Assembly (NCBI GenBank): GCA_964605795.1
Contig: CAZSDZ010000046.1
Span: 1 to 21,386 of the forward strand
Length of the DNA stretch: 21,386 bases
DNA from: JAFGOM01 sp964605795
GTDB lineage: Archaea > Halobacteriota > Methanomicrobia > Methanomicrobiales > Methanospirillaceae
Direction of reading: 5' to 3'
Each line of letters opens with the position of its first letter. The first letter of the stretch is position 1. A model generated the notes under the pieces. It saw only the letters and a list, made by a program, of their open reading frames with translations, was not told where the DNA came from and did no database searches. The position numbers and the translations under genes are program-made. Of this stretch, positions 6,835 to 14,826 are shown piece after piece.

Positions 6835-8319
6835 TTAATGTCTGAAGTGACGGACCCCGGTAAATATCATAGCCAAACCGCGACGGTTCGCTTCTTCGAT
6901 GACCTCATTGTCCCTGATTGATCCTCCTGGCTGGATAATGGCTGTAGCTCCTGCGTCAGCGGCAACACAAAGAGTATCAGGGAACGGGAGAAAGGCATCA
7001 GATGCAACTGCGGATCCATCCAGCGGTTCATTTGATCTCATGATAGCAATCCTTGCAGATTCCACCCGGTTCATCTGTCCTGCACCAATACCTAATGCGC
7101 GGTCAGGTCGTGCAAAAACAATGGCATTGCTCTTGGTATGTTTACAGACTTTCATGGCAAACCGCATGGACTCTTCTTCCTTTGCACTTGGATCCCGGTC
7201 GGTAACGACAGTCCAGGATTCAGGAATATTTTTCGTCTTCTGAACGAGAATCCCTCCATCAATACTGCGAATCTGGGGTTTTTCAGCCGGTCTTGGAAGT
7301 GATACTATCCGCAGGTTCTCCTTTTTAGCAAGGATACTGCGTGCGTCAGGAGAGAACGAGGGAGCAGCAAGGACCTCAACAAAGGTGGATGCAATCTCTT
7401 TGGCAAGAGAGAGATCTACCTCTCCATTTAAGGCAACGATGGATCCATAGGCGGATACAGGATCACAATCATGTGCCGTGATATATGCCTGCAGGGAGGT
7501 ATCTGCAGATGCAACCCCGCAGGGATTGTTATGTTTGACAATAACTGCAGTGCAGCCGGAGAACTCTCGTAAAAGAAGAACCGCAGCATGGAGGTCAAGG
7601 TAATTATTATATGACATCTCCTTTCCCTGGAGTGGAACTGCCGCAGCAATTCCCTCTGTTCCATATACTGCAGCGGTCTGGTACGGGTTTTCTCCGTACC
7701 GAAGCATTCTGCCGTTCTGGAACTGGGTACTGTATACGGGAGGAAACTCCTCCTCTAGGGAATACAGGTAGTTGCTGATTGCCCCATCATAGGCTGCCAT
7801 CCGTGCAAATACCTTCTTTGCAAGATAAAGACGTTCTTTTTCGGTAAAACCTTCGTTGGAGATTGCATGGAGAGCAAGAGGATAATCAGCAGGGTCAATG
7901 ATAACCGCAACATCCCGGTAGTTCTTTGCAGCTCCCCTGATCATTGCCGGTCCCCCGATATCGATGAATTCTATCAGTTCTTCAAGAAGGAGGCCCTGTT
8001 CTGCCATCTCTTCAAAAGGATACAGATTCACGACAAGCAGATCGATGGGTTTGATGTTGTGCTCTGCCATTATTGCATCATCTTTACCCCGCCTCCCCAA
8101 AAGTCCGCCATGTATCAGGGGATGGAGGGTCTTTAGACGTCCATCCATCATCTCGGGAAAGCCCGTATGTCGGGATACTTCAATAAAAGGAATACCTGCT
8201 TCGTTGAGTGTTGTACCGGTCCCCCCTGAACTTAAGATCTCAATACCTGCGTTATGCAATGCTTTTGCCAGCTGTTGTATTCCGTCTTTGTTCCAGACTG
8301 AGAGGAGAGCCCGCTTCAT
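6835..8319 (-). CDS. purH: Bifunctional AICAR transformylase / IMP cyclohydrolase PurH
   Basis: PurH catalyses the last two steps of IMP synthesis: formyl transfer to AICAR, then ring closure. The N-terminal cyclohydrolase (MGS-like) domain shows SVWNKDG near residue 7, SSGGTGTTL at 30-38 and MDGRLKTLHP at 58-67. The transformylase domain has the catalytic KHNNPCG at 262-268 and the GAGQMNRV segment in the C-terminal part. At 494 residues it is full length, slightly shorter than the E. coli enzyme. Many archaea use separate PurP and PurO instead, so a complete PurH marks this lineage and is usually explained by ancient transfer from bacteria. A TATA-like string (minus strand, 8348-8341) sits about 25 bases before the ATG; no clear ribosome-binding site is seen, so the message may be leaderless. 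Confidence 0.96.
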   Translation of the reverse strand: MKRALLSVWNKDGIQQLAKALHNAGIEILSSGGTGTTLNEAGIPFIEVSRHTGFPEMMDGRLKTLHPLIHGGLLGRRGKDDAIMAEHNIKPIDLLVVNLYPFEEMAEQGLLLEELIEFIDIGGPAMIRGAAKNYRDVAVIIDPADYPLALHAISNEGFTEKERLYLAKKVFARMAAYDGAISNYLYSLEEEFPPVYSTQFQNGRMLRYGENPYQTAAVYGTEGIAAAVPLQGKEMSYNNYLDLHAAVLLLREFSGCTAVIVKHNNPCGVASADTSLQAYITAHDCDPVSAYGSIVALNGEVDLSLAKEIASTFVEVLAAPSFSPDARSILAKKENLRIVSLPRPAEKPQIRSIDGGILVQKTKNIPESWTVVTDRDPSAKEEESMRFAMKVCKHTKSNAIVFARPDRALGIGAGQMNRVESARIAIMRSNEPLDGSAVASDAFLPFPDTLCVAADAGATAIIQPGGSIRDNEVIEEANRRGLAMIFTGVRHFRH

Positions 8320-8687
8320 GATATACTATAGGTATTTGTCTTTATTAGAGATAATTGAAAACCGGATACAGGGGGTTTATGAGAGGTGTGTCTGGGTCGT
8401 GAGGGATTCCCAATGAATGGCCCTTGGTTTGGATAGCCGAAACGAATCTATTTTCCCTCTGGTCCATTGCCTGCCTGTAGAACTTCTTTTAGGCTGATAT
8501 GGATACTGTATGCTATCCTAACTTTTAGTGAACATAATTCAAATCCATTTATATGCGATTATTTCTGTTAAATTGGCATAAAAATTGCGTTTTTAAATTG
8601 AGGGTGCCGCTGTATTTATAACAGGCAAAAGATAGAAATGTACAAATATTTATATAGAACTACAATACAATAGATAAGTGAAGAATC
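8320..8687. other. Divergent spacer between purH and grpE
   Basis: This 368-base spacer separates two divergent transcription units. Near 8341-8348 (minus) is the probable purH promoter. The right third is AT-rich and holds three TATA-like strings facing grpE (8548-8554, 8615-8620, 8649-8656). A small inverted repeat, GGATA at 8501-8505 and TATCC at 8514-8518, lies in the middle. I see no credible gene or RNA in 8350-8540. Confidence 0.55.
8649..8656 (+). promoter_or_regulatory. Putative TATA box of grpE-dnaK-dnaJ
   Basis: TTTATATA centred about 35 bases before the grpE ATG is the best-placed of three TATA-like strings in the spacer. It would start the transcript near 8679-8681, leaving a leader of under ten bases. 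Two upstream candidates (8615-8620 and 8548-8554) could give longer messages, and more than one promoter would suit a heat-responsive operon. Confidence 0.55.
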
Positions 8688-9230
8688 ATGAACAAGCCCG
8701 CAGATGAGCATGTCATAGATGAGTGTTCTCCAGAGAACGAACAATCCGAACCGGAACCGGAGATGGAGTGTGAAGAAGATATCAGTCCCGATCCCCTGGA
8801 AGAATTACAGAGACGCTATGACGAGCTTCATGAGAGCTATCTGCGACTTGCTGCAGATCTTGAAAATGTCAGAAAACGAAGTATTCGCGATCTTGAGATC
8901 CGGACAAAGAACATTGTCTCATCCTTTGCCCGGGATCTGTTGGAGATGTCAGATAATTTTGAACGTGCCATGGCATGTGAGTCTGAGTCGTCAAAAGAAG
9001 AGATCCTCAAATTAAAAAAGGCACTGGTATCGATCCTGGATCGCCAGAAAATCACATCCTTTGCATCAGTTGGAGAACAGTTTGATCCCTCAAAGCATGA
9101 GGCTATCGCCCTGGTTCCTTCGGATAAAGAGGAAGGTACCATCATTGATGTTGCCTGTCGTGGATACTGTAAAGAAGATGAGATAATCAGACACGCAAAA
9201 GTAATCGTATCAAAAGGTTGTGAGGAGTAA
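8688..9230 (+). CDS. grpE: Nucleotide exchange factor GrpE
   Basis: GrpE is the cochaperone that swaps ADP for ATP on DnaK. The 180-residue protein has a very acidic N-terminal tail (about 1-38), a long coiled-coil region with YLRLAADLENVRKR (about 51-64), and a C-terminal beta domain with FDPSKHEAI near 127-135 and the family ending around EIIRHAKVIVSKG. The dnaK ATG follows four bases after its stop, and GAGGAG within its last codons serves as the dnaK ribosome-binding site, so the two are translated together. The system is bacterial in origin and present in many mesophilic methanogens. Confidence 0.95.
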   Translation: MNKPADEHVIDECSPENEQSEPEPEMECEEDISPDPLEELQRRYDELHESYLRLAADLENVRKRSIRDLEIRTKNIVSSFARDLLEMSDNFERAMACESESSKEEILKLKKALVSILDRQKITSFASVGEQFDPSKHEAIALVPSDKEEGTIIDVACRGYCKEDEIIRHAKVIVSKGCEE

Positions 9231-9234
9231 CATT

Positions 9235-11073
9235 ATGGCTTCAGAAAAAATTCTGGGTATAGACCTTGGTACTACCAATTCATGTATGGCAATTATCGAG
9301 GGTGGAAAAGCAACGATCATCCCGAATGCAGAGGGAGGGCGAACAACCCCGTCAGTTGTCGCGTTCTCAAAGGAAGGAGAACGCCTGGTCGGCAGTCTTG
9401 CAAAACGCCAGGCAGTGACGAATCCGAAAGGGACCGTGATATCTGTCAAGCGGAGCATGGGATCCAATAAAAAATATTCCCTGAATGGAAAGGAATATAC
9501 TCCGCAGGAGATCTCGGCAATGGTTCTGCAGAAGTTAAAGACCGATGCGGAGGCATACCTTGGTGTTGATATAAAAAAGGCAGTTATCACGGTTCCTGCC
9601 TATTTCAATGACGCCCAGCGTCAAGCAACAAAGGATGCAGGTAAGATTGCAGGACTAGATGTTGAGCGGATAATCAATGAGCCAACAGCCAGTGCCCTTG
9701 CATACGGCATTGACAAGGAGGGTGACGCAACGGTCATTGTGTATGATCTTGGTGGCGGGACTTTTGATGTTTCCATCCTGACACTTGGTGATGGTGTGTT
9801 TGAGGTACAATCTACCGCAGGTAACAACCACCTGGGTGGAGATGACTTTGATCAGAGGGTTGTTGAGTACCTCATCGATGAGTTTAAGAAGAAGGAAGGA
9901 ATCGATCTCTCAAAGGATCCCATGGCAATGCAGCGTCTGCGTGATGCAGCCGAGAATGCAAAGATAGAACTTTCGCAGACGATGAAGACCAACATCAACC
10001 TGCCCTACATTACCACCGATTCATCAGGACCGAAATTCCTTGATATCGATCTGACAAGGGCAAAGTTTGAACAGTTGATCGGGGATCTTGTTGAACAGAC
10101 CATCGGCCCGGTAAAACAGGCAATGTCTGATGCAGGCCTGACCGCAAAGGATATCGACCATGTTCTGCTGGTCGGCGGTTCAACCCGGGTTCCTCTCGTC
10201 CAGGAGAAGGTCAAATCTATCCTTGGAAAGGATCCTGACAAGGGAATCAATCCAGATGAATGTGTTGCTGCAGGGGCAGCTATCCAGGGAGGAGTCCTCG
10301 CCGGTGAGACCAGTGATATTGTCTTACTGGATGTCACGCCGCTCACCCTTGGTATTGAGACTCTTGGAGGGATTGCAACGCCCCTTATCGAGCGCAATAC
10401 TACGATACCGACAAAGAAGAGCCAGATATTCTCAACCGCGGCAGACAACCAGACGAGCGTGGAGATCCACGTGGTCCAGGGTGAAAGGAAACTGGCTGCA
10501 GATAACATTACGCTTGGAAAGTTCCAGCTCACCGGTATTCCACCGGCACCCCGGGGGATACCCCAGATAGAGGTTACCTTTGATATCGACTCAAACGGTA
10601 TCATCAACGTCAGTGCCAAGGATATGGGAACCGGGAACGAACAGGCGATCGCAATCAAGGGAAGCAAGAAACTCTCTGATGATGAGATAGCAAAGATGGT
10701 TTCAGATGCAAAGAAGTTCGAAGAAGCTGATAAGAAGAAGAAAGAAGAGATCGAACTTCGGAACAATGCTGACATGGCTGTCTTCCAGGCAGAGAAGATG
10801 TTAAAAGAGAACGATGAGAAGATCGACTCTGAAGACAAGGAGAAGATATCTGAGAAGGTAGAGGGTCTCAAGAAGGCTCTTGAGAGTGAAGATATCGATG
10901 CCATAAAAAAAGAGATGGAAGCGCTGACTGAAGCAGTCTTTAGCGTCACCACGAAGTTGTACGAGAAGGTCCAGCAGGAGCAGCAGGCATCTGCTAGCCA
11001 GGAGACTGCCGGTTCAGGCAGTTCTCCGGATGACGATGTAGTCGATGCCGACTTCACCGAGAAGAAGGACTGA
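9235..11073 (+). CDS. dnaK: Chaperone Hsp70 (DnaK)
   Basis: This 612-residue Hsp70 binds exposed hydrophobic segments of proteins in an ATP-driven cycle. The ATPase domain opens with GIDLGTTNSCMAI at 8-20 and contains VYDLGGGTFDVSIL and LLVGGSTRVP. The substrate-binding domain follows the DVTPLTLGIET linker region, and the lid is a charged helical stretch. The C-terminus ends in the bacterial-type DDDVVDADFTEKKD tail. I chose the ATG at 9235 over an in-frame GTG at 9220 because GAGGAG (9222-9227) is seven bases upstream and MASEKILGIDLG is the family's normal start. Length and motifs are complete. Confidence 0.97.
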   Translation: MASEKILGIDLGTTNSCMAIIEGGKATIIPNAEGGRTTPSVVAFSKEGERLVGSLAKRQAVTNPKGTVISVKRSMGSNKKYSLNGKEYTPQEISAMVLQKLKTDAEAYLGVDIKKAVITVPAYFNDAQRQATKDAGKIAGLDVERIINEPTASALAYGIDKEGDATVIVYDLGGGTFDVSILTLGDGVFEVQSTAGNNHLGGDDFDQRVVEYLIDEFKKKEGIDLSKDPMAMQRLRDAAENAKIELSQTMKTNINLPYITTDSSGPKFLDIDLTRAKFEQLIGDLVEQTIGPVKQAMSDAGLTAKDIDHVLLVGGSTRVPLVQEKVKSILGKDPDKGINPDECVAAGAAIQGGVLAGETSDIVLLDVTPLTLGIETLGGIATPLIERNTTIPTKKSQIFSTAADNQTSVEIHVVQGERKLAADNITLGKFQLTGIPPAPRGIPQIEVTFDIDSNGIINVSAKDMGTGNEQAIAIKGSKKLSDDEIAKMVSDAKKFEEADKKKKEEIELRNNADMAVFQAEKMLKENDEKIDSEDKEKISEKVEGLKKALESEDIDAIKKEMEALTEAVFSVTTKLYEKVQQEQQASASQETAGSGSSPDDDVVDADFTEKKD

Positions 11074-11083
11074 GGCAGAGCAG

Positions 11084-12246
11084 ATGGTTGCGGATGATTA
11101 CTACAACATCCTTGGCGTTTCCAGAAAAGCTGAAGAGAGTGAGATAAAGAAGGCGTACCGCAACCTTGCACGGAAATACCATCCTGATGTAAACAAGGAG
11201 AAAGGAGCAGAGGAGAAGTTCAAGGAGATCAACGAGGCATACAGTGTCCTCTCTGATTCCCAGAAGCGTGCCCAGTACGATCAGCTGGGACATGAACGGT
11301 TCACGAACGCCTCGAAGGGCTCCTATGGTGGGAGTGGNNNNNNNNNNATAGCGGAGGGTTCAGCTCTGATTTCTCGGGATTCGGGGATATTTTTGACTTT
11401 GCAAGTGATATCTTCGGAGGCGGTTTTGGAGGGAGGGGCCGGGGACCACAACCTGGTGCCGATCTCCTGAAACGGATGACGATCACGTTAAAGGAAGCGG
11501 TTCTCGGGTCTGACAAAGAGATTGAACTGATGCATGCAGAGGCATGCAAGACCTGCAACGGATCGGGAAGCGAGACGAAGAAGACGAAAAAATGTCCCCG
11601 TTGTGGGGGTACCGGCCAGGTTCGTCAGCAGAGCCAGACGCCTTTTGGCAATTTTATCAGGCAGACGAGTTGTGACCAATGTAAGGGACGCGGCAACATT
11701 CCTGAAAAACCCTGTTCAGCATGTCACGGGTCAGGTCATGAACGGGTCCAGCGAACGGTATCTGTCCATATCCCGGCAGGTGTTGAGAGTGGTATGCGCC
11801 TGCGGATGGAAGGATATGGTGAAGCCGGGGATTATGGTGCCCCGAATGGAGATCTCTATATAGAGATCCATGTCACCGGGGACAAGAATTTCACGAGGGT
11901 AGGTGACAACCTCGAGACCGTGACCCACATCTCCCCTGCCCAGGCAGTTCTTGGGACCCGGGTTGAAATTATGACAATAAACGGGAAGAAACTTGAGTTA
12001 CAGGTTCCTGCTGGGATCCAGTCAGGCAAGAAACTGCGGGTTGCCGGGGAAGGGGTCAGGCGCAGGGGAAGACATGGGGATCTGCTGGTACGGGTTGATA
12101 TTATAATCCCAAAGAGTATCAGCTCAGAGATGAAGACGTTGTATGAGCAGATCCTTGTCCTGGAAGGTCACAATCCTTCCGATTCTAAGCAAAAAAAAGG
12201 TTTTTTTGACAAGATAGTCGATGATATTATCGGTGACAAGGAGTAA
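11084..12246 (+). CDS. dnaJ: Chaperone DnaJ (Hsp40), interrupted by an assembly gap
   Basis: DnaJ delivers substrates to DnaK and triggers its ATPase. The J domain covers about residues 5-70 with HPD at 33-35. A Gly/Phe-rich linker follows, broken by 10 N. The downstream part resumes as SGGFSSDFSGFGDIFDF and continues through four CxxCxGxG zinc repeats (CKTCNGSG, CPRCGGTG, CDQCKGRG, CSACHGSG) and the two beta domains. This is therefore a type I DnaJ of roughly 385 residues. The two halves are in different frames as written: the true missing length must be 2 modulo 3, not 10. I regard it as one intact gene with a sequencing gap, not a frameshift. The ATG at 11084 lies ten bases after the dnaK stop with GAGG at 11072-11075. 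Confidence 0.93.
11338..11347. other. Run of 10 N (assembly gap)
   Basis: Ten undetermined bases fall inside the Gly/Phe-rich linker of dnaJ. A run of exactly ten often marks a scaffolding gap of unknown size. The G-rich, low-complexity flanks (for example GGTGGGAGTGG on the left) may have caused the break. Confidence 0.98.
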
Positions 12247-12262
12247 GTCACTCATCTTCCCC

Positions 12263-12271
12263 TTCTTTTTT
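12263..12271 (+). terminator. T-rich terminator after dnaJ
   Basis: TTCTTTTTT lies 17-25 bases after the dnaJ stop, in a pyrimidine-rich stretch (12256-12280). This fits archaeal T-tract termination of the chaperone operon before the separate CheY-like gene. Confidence 0.5.
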
Positions 12272-12327
12272 GTCTCTTCCCGGTACACCTCAAAACTATT
12301 ATTGCTCTCTGTGTTGAATAATCTCCT

Positions 12328-12687
12328 ATGGCACGATTCATGGTAGTGGATGATGCAGAATACATGAGGCGTCTCATTGGGGTTATGTTACACAAACTTG
12401 AACATGAAGTTGTGGGAGAAGCCTCAAGTGGCCCGGAGGCAATTAAACTCTATGCGACGCTGCATCCGGATGTTGTCATCATGGATGTTTTAATGCCGAA
12501 TGTGGATGGCATTAAGGCACTCCAGGAGATTCGGACTGCCGACCCGAAGGCGAGGGTTCTCATGTGCTCCGCATCAGAGCAGTCACATCATGTCGAGGGC
12601 TCTGCTTCGTATGGTGCATCGGGATATCTGGTTAAACCTTTCACCGTTACTGATCTTTCTGAAGCCATTAAGAGGATCCTGCCCTGA
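12328..12687 (+). CDS. CheY-like single-domain response regulator
   Basis: This 119-residue protein is a stand-alone receiver domain. It has the acidic pair D8-D9, the phospho-acceptor D53 in VIMDVLMPN, the switch Ser at about 81 (MCSAS) and K103 in VKPF. There is no output domain, so it must act by protein contact or phosphate relay. No histidine kinase, flagellar or chemotaxis cluster is next to it, so calling it CheY in the strict sense is not justified. A CTATTATTG string at about 12296-12304 suggests its own promoter and a leaderless start. T tracts close the gene at 12756-12781. Confidence 0.92.
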   Translation: MARFMVVDDAEYMRRLIGVMLHKLEHEVVGEASSGPEAIKLYATLHPDVVIMDVLMPNVDGIKALQEIRTADPKARVLMCSASEQSHHVEGSASYGASGYLVKPFTVTDLSEAIKRILP

Positions 12688-12755
12688 TATCTGCGATATT
12701 ATGTGAAAGTTTCGGATGCCGCAATGGAGTGGATTTTTCTCATTCAGTCTTCTCC

Positions 12756-12781
12756 TTTTTTGTTTGTCCTTTCTCTTTTTT
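12756..12781 (+). terminator. Double T-tract terminator after the receiver gene
   Basis: Two T6 runs (12756-12761 and 12776-12781) lie in a pyrimidine-rich stretch about 70-95 bases after the stop. The second is followed by A6, so TTTTTT/AAAAAA can also form a weak hairpin. A third T7 run lies at 12833-12839. Confidence 0.45.
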
Positions 12782-12900
12782 AAAAAAGATTATCAGGAGT
12801 TTTTGGGTAAATAGGATCCGGCTTTTTTTAATCTGCAGAGGTAATGAGCGGAATCTCTAACAGACAAGCCTTTTCTGGTTTGCAGGCTACATCATAAGGC

Positions 12901-13860
12901 GTGAAACTGGTCTTTATCCTGTCAGGAGATCACCCTCTGTTGCCACGTGCCGAGGCCGAGAGCGTTGGTCACCTGATATCATACCGGCCACAGGTTGCCC
13001 TCCTTGAAGTTATCGATCCTGCTCTTGTTTCCCGCCTGGCACTGACTCATACTGTTTTGGAGTTTCTCGGTGAATGCAGGGCAGACGCAGATGATTTTGG
13101 CAGGATGCTTACCCGGCTTGGGATCCACTGTAAAGAGCCGTTTTGTGGCAGGGTAAAAAAAATTGGCCATTCTGGAATGAAAACCTCAACTGCCGAGATG
13201 GAGCGGATGATCGGCAGCCTGATTGAAGGTCCGGTTTCCGTCTCTCAACCAGTCCATATATTCCGGGCAGTGATATCTGAAGATACCTGTTACTTTGGAC
13301 GGGTAATCTGGGAACTCGATCGGGATCCCTATCATGCGAGAAAACCAGGCAATCGTCTTTTCTTTCACCCGGGTGTGATGATGCCACGGTATATCAGGGC
13401 ACTCCTTAATATTTCAGGAGCAGGACCAGGGGATCTCGTGCTGGATATGTTCTGTGGGACCGGGGGGACCCTGATTGAAGCAAGAGAGATGGGGATATCC
13501 TGTATCGGTAGTGATGCATGCCCTCACATGGTTGCAGGTACCCGGATGAACCTGCCGGGAGCCCAAGTATTTGTCGCCGATGCGACAAATCTCCCTTTAT
13601 TGGGCGGGACCGTCGACCGGATCGTGACCGATATGCCATACGGCCAGTCGGTGGTTATTTATGGTGGTGGGATTGAGAATCTCTATTATTCTGCATTTGG
13701 TGAGATGAATCGTGTTCTCTCAAAAGAAGGGGTTGCCGTTGTCGTATCACACCGGGATATCAGGGATATTGCAGAGGAGTTTTTTCTGGTCACCCGGTTC
13801 TTTGAGCAGCGGATCCACCGGAGCCTGACAAGAAGGATCATGGTTCTTTGCAGGAATTAA
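12901..13860 (+). CDS. tRNA (guanine-10-N2) methyltransferase, Trm-G10/Trm11 type
   Basis: This 319-residue protein matches the archaeal enzyme that mono- or dimethylates N2 of guanine 10 in tRNA. The N-terminal half (to about 150) is a THUMP-type tRNA-binding region. The C-terminal half is a Rossmann-fold methyltransferase (UPF0020 type) with FFHPGVMMPRYIRALLN at 154-170, the SAM motif LDMFCGTGGTLIEA at 181-194 and the catalytic-loop motif DMPYG at 244-248. Most relatives have DPPYG, so the Met at 245 is a variant. The start is a GTG with no good ribosome-binding site; MKLVFILSGDHP fits the family N-terminus. The gene stands alone between terminator-like tracts and the CheR-type gene. Confidence 0.88.
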   Translation: MKLVFILSGDHPLLPRAEAESVGHLISYRPQVALLEVIDPALVSRLALTHTVLEFLGECRADADDFGRMLTRLGIHCKEPFCGRVKKIGHSGMKTSTAEMERMIGSLIEGPVSVSQPVHIFRAVISEDTCYFGRVIWELDRDPYHARKPGNRLFFHPGVMMPRYIRALLNISGAGPGDLVLDMFCGTGGTLIEAREMGISCIGSDACPHMVAGTRMNLPGAQVFVADATNLPLLGGTVDRIVTDMPYGQSVVIYGGGIENLYYSAFGEMNRVLSKEGVAVVVSHRDIRDIAEEFFLVTRFFEQRIHRSLTRRIMVLCRN

Positions 13861-14003
13861 ATTTTAGATTCTCTCCGGTCTTCTCTCCGGAAAAAGCCGA
13901 TCTCTTCTTCCTGTACCATATCCTTATACGATACCAGAGTACATGGTGATTATTACTACGGATGCCTGACCAGATTTGGTATCCTGCATGAAACCTTCAG
14001 AAT

Positions 14004-14651
14004 ATGGCATTTAGTTTCTTCTTTCGTGATGAATATCCGATGGTCCTGGCAATTGAGAAGTTGATCCCTTATATTAATGGACGCTCTCATGTTACGTTCT
14101 GGAGTGCCGGTTGTGCCATGGGCCAGGAGCCGTATACCTTCGCGATACTCCTTCGGGAGAGGCTGGATCCTTCTCTGTTCTCACGTATCCGGCTTATTGC
14201 ATCTGATATCGATACTGATGGAACCTTTGGTCCCATCATCCGGTCGGGAAGGTATCCTCTCGATTTTCTAGTTCGGATTCCCGGACATATCCGTGAGAAG
14301 TACTTTTTTAGTGATCCCGATGACCCCCGATACTGCAGGATATCTCCTGATATCATGAGAATTGTTGAGTTTTATACCCATGATATCCTCTCGTTTCAGC
14401 CGATTCGGAGCAATGTTCAATGTATCATCTGCAAAAACGTGATGCTTCATTTTAATGACGAGATGAGAAGCAGAGTATGGAAGATGTTTTATGATTCCCT
14501 TGATAATGACGGGTTTTTATTGCATGAACATACGCAGAAGATACCAGACGATATGGACACCATGTTTTCCCGGGTTGTATCAAATGCGCAGTTATATCAG
14601 AAGATAAATAAAAATACAGGTATGAACCCTGTTATTTCCGATAGCAGGTAA
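14004..14651 (+). CDS. CheR-type methyltransferase, catalytic domain only
   Basis: This 215-residue protein resembles the SAM-binding domain of CheR, the enzyme that methylates glutamates on chemoreceptors. Matching segments are FFFRDE at 5-10, GCAMGQEPYTFAILL at 36-50 (SAM loop), ASDIDTDG followed by SGRYP, and CKNVMLHF near residue 145. The N-terminal helical CheR domain (about 70 residues) is absent, and no chemotaxis gene is nearby, so receptor methylation is doubtful; similar short forms are, as far as I know, common in Methanomicrobiales. The ATG at 14004 is preceded in the same frame by a 9-codon frame (13962-13991) ending in TGA. A TTATACGATA string near 13924 could be the promoter. 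Confidence 0.82.
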   Translation: MAFSFFFRDEYPMVLAIEKLIPYINGRSHVTFWSAGCAMGQEPYTFAILLRERLDPSLFSRIRLIASDIDTDGTFGPIIRSGRYPLDFLVRIPGHIREKYFFSDPDDPRYCRISPDIMRIVEFYTHDILSFQPIRSNVQCIICKNVMLHFNDEMRSRVWKMFYDSLDNDGFLLHEHTQKIPDDMDTMFSRVVSNAQLYQKINKNTGMNPVISDSR

Positions 14652-14666
14652 CAAAATAAAGCGAGG

Positions 14667-14720
14667 ATACATACGGATCGTCATGTATGAATAAAACATC
14701 GCATATTGTCTGCCTTTTTT
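14667..14720 (+). terminator. Hairpin and T tract after the CheR-type gene
   Basis: ATACAT (14667-14672) and ATGTAT (14683-14688) can pair across a 10-base loop, 16 bases after the stop. A T6 run at 14715-14720 follows. Together they may end the CheR-type transcript. The stem is weak and AT-rich. Confidence 0.35.
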
Positions 14721-14826
14721 AAGTTTTGAGACGAGAAATGATGATACACACACGAGGGATTAAAATAAACACGGGTACACAAGAGCATGATGGTTCCCTC
14801 ATGTTCCCCATAGAAGGTTGCCGATA

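Noticed and set aside
10005..11171. Long open frame on the minus strand opposite dnaK
   Set aside because: It is Ser/Phe-rich low-complexity sequence produced by the codon bias of dnaK and its charged lid; the plus-strand gene is certain.
11045..11470. A separate protein reading through the N run in dnaJ
   Set aside because: After the gap this frame leaves the DnaJ sequence; the real product continues in another frame as the Gly/Phe-rich linker and zinc domain.
13874..13891. Inverted repeat TCCGG/CCGGA after the tRNA methylase gene
   Set aside because: A 5-bp stem in a pyrimidine-rich stretch, followed by A rather than T on the plus strand; too weak to call a terminator.
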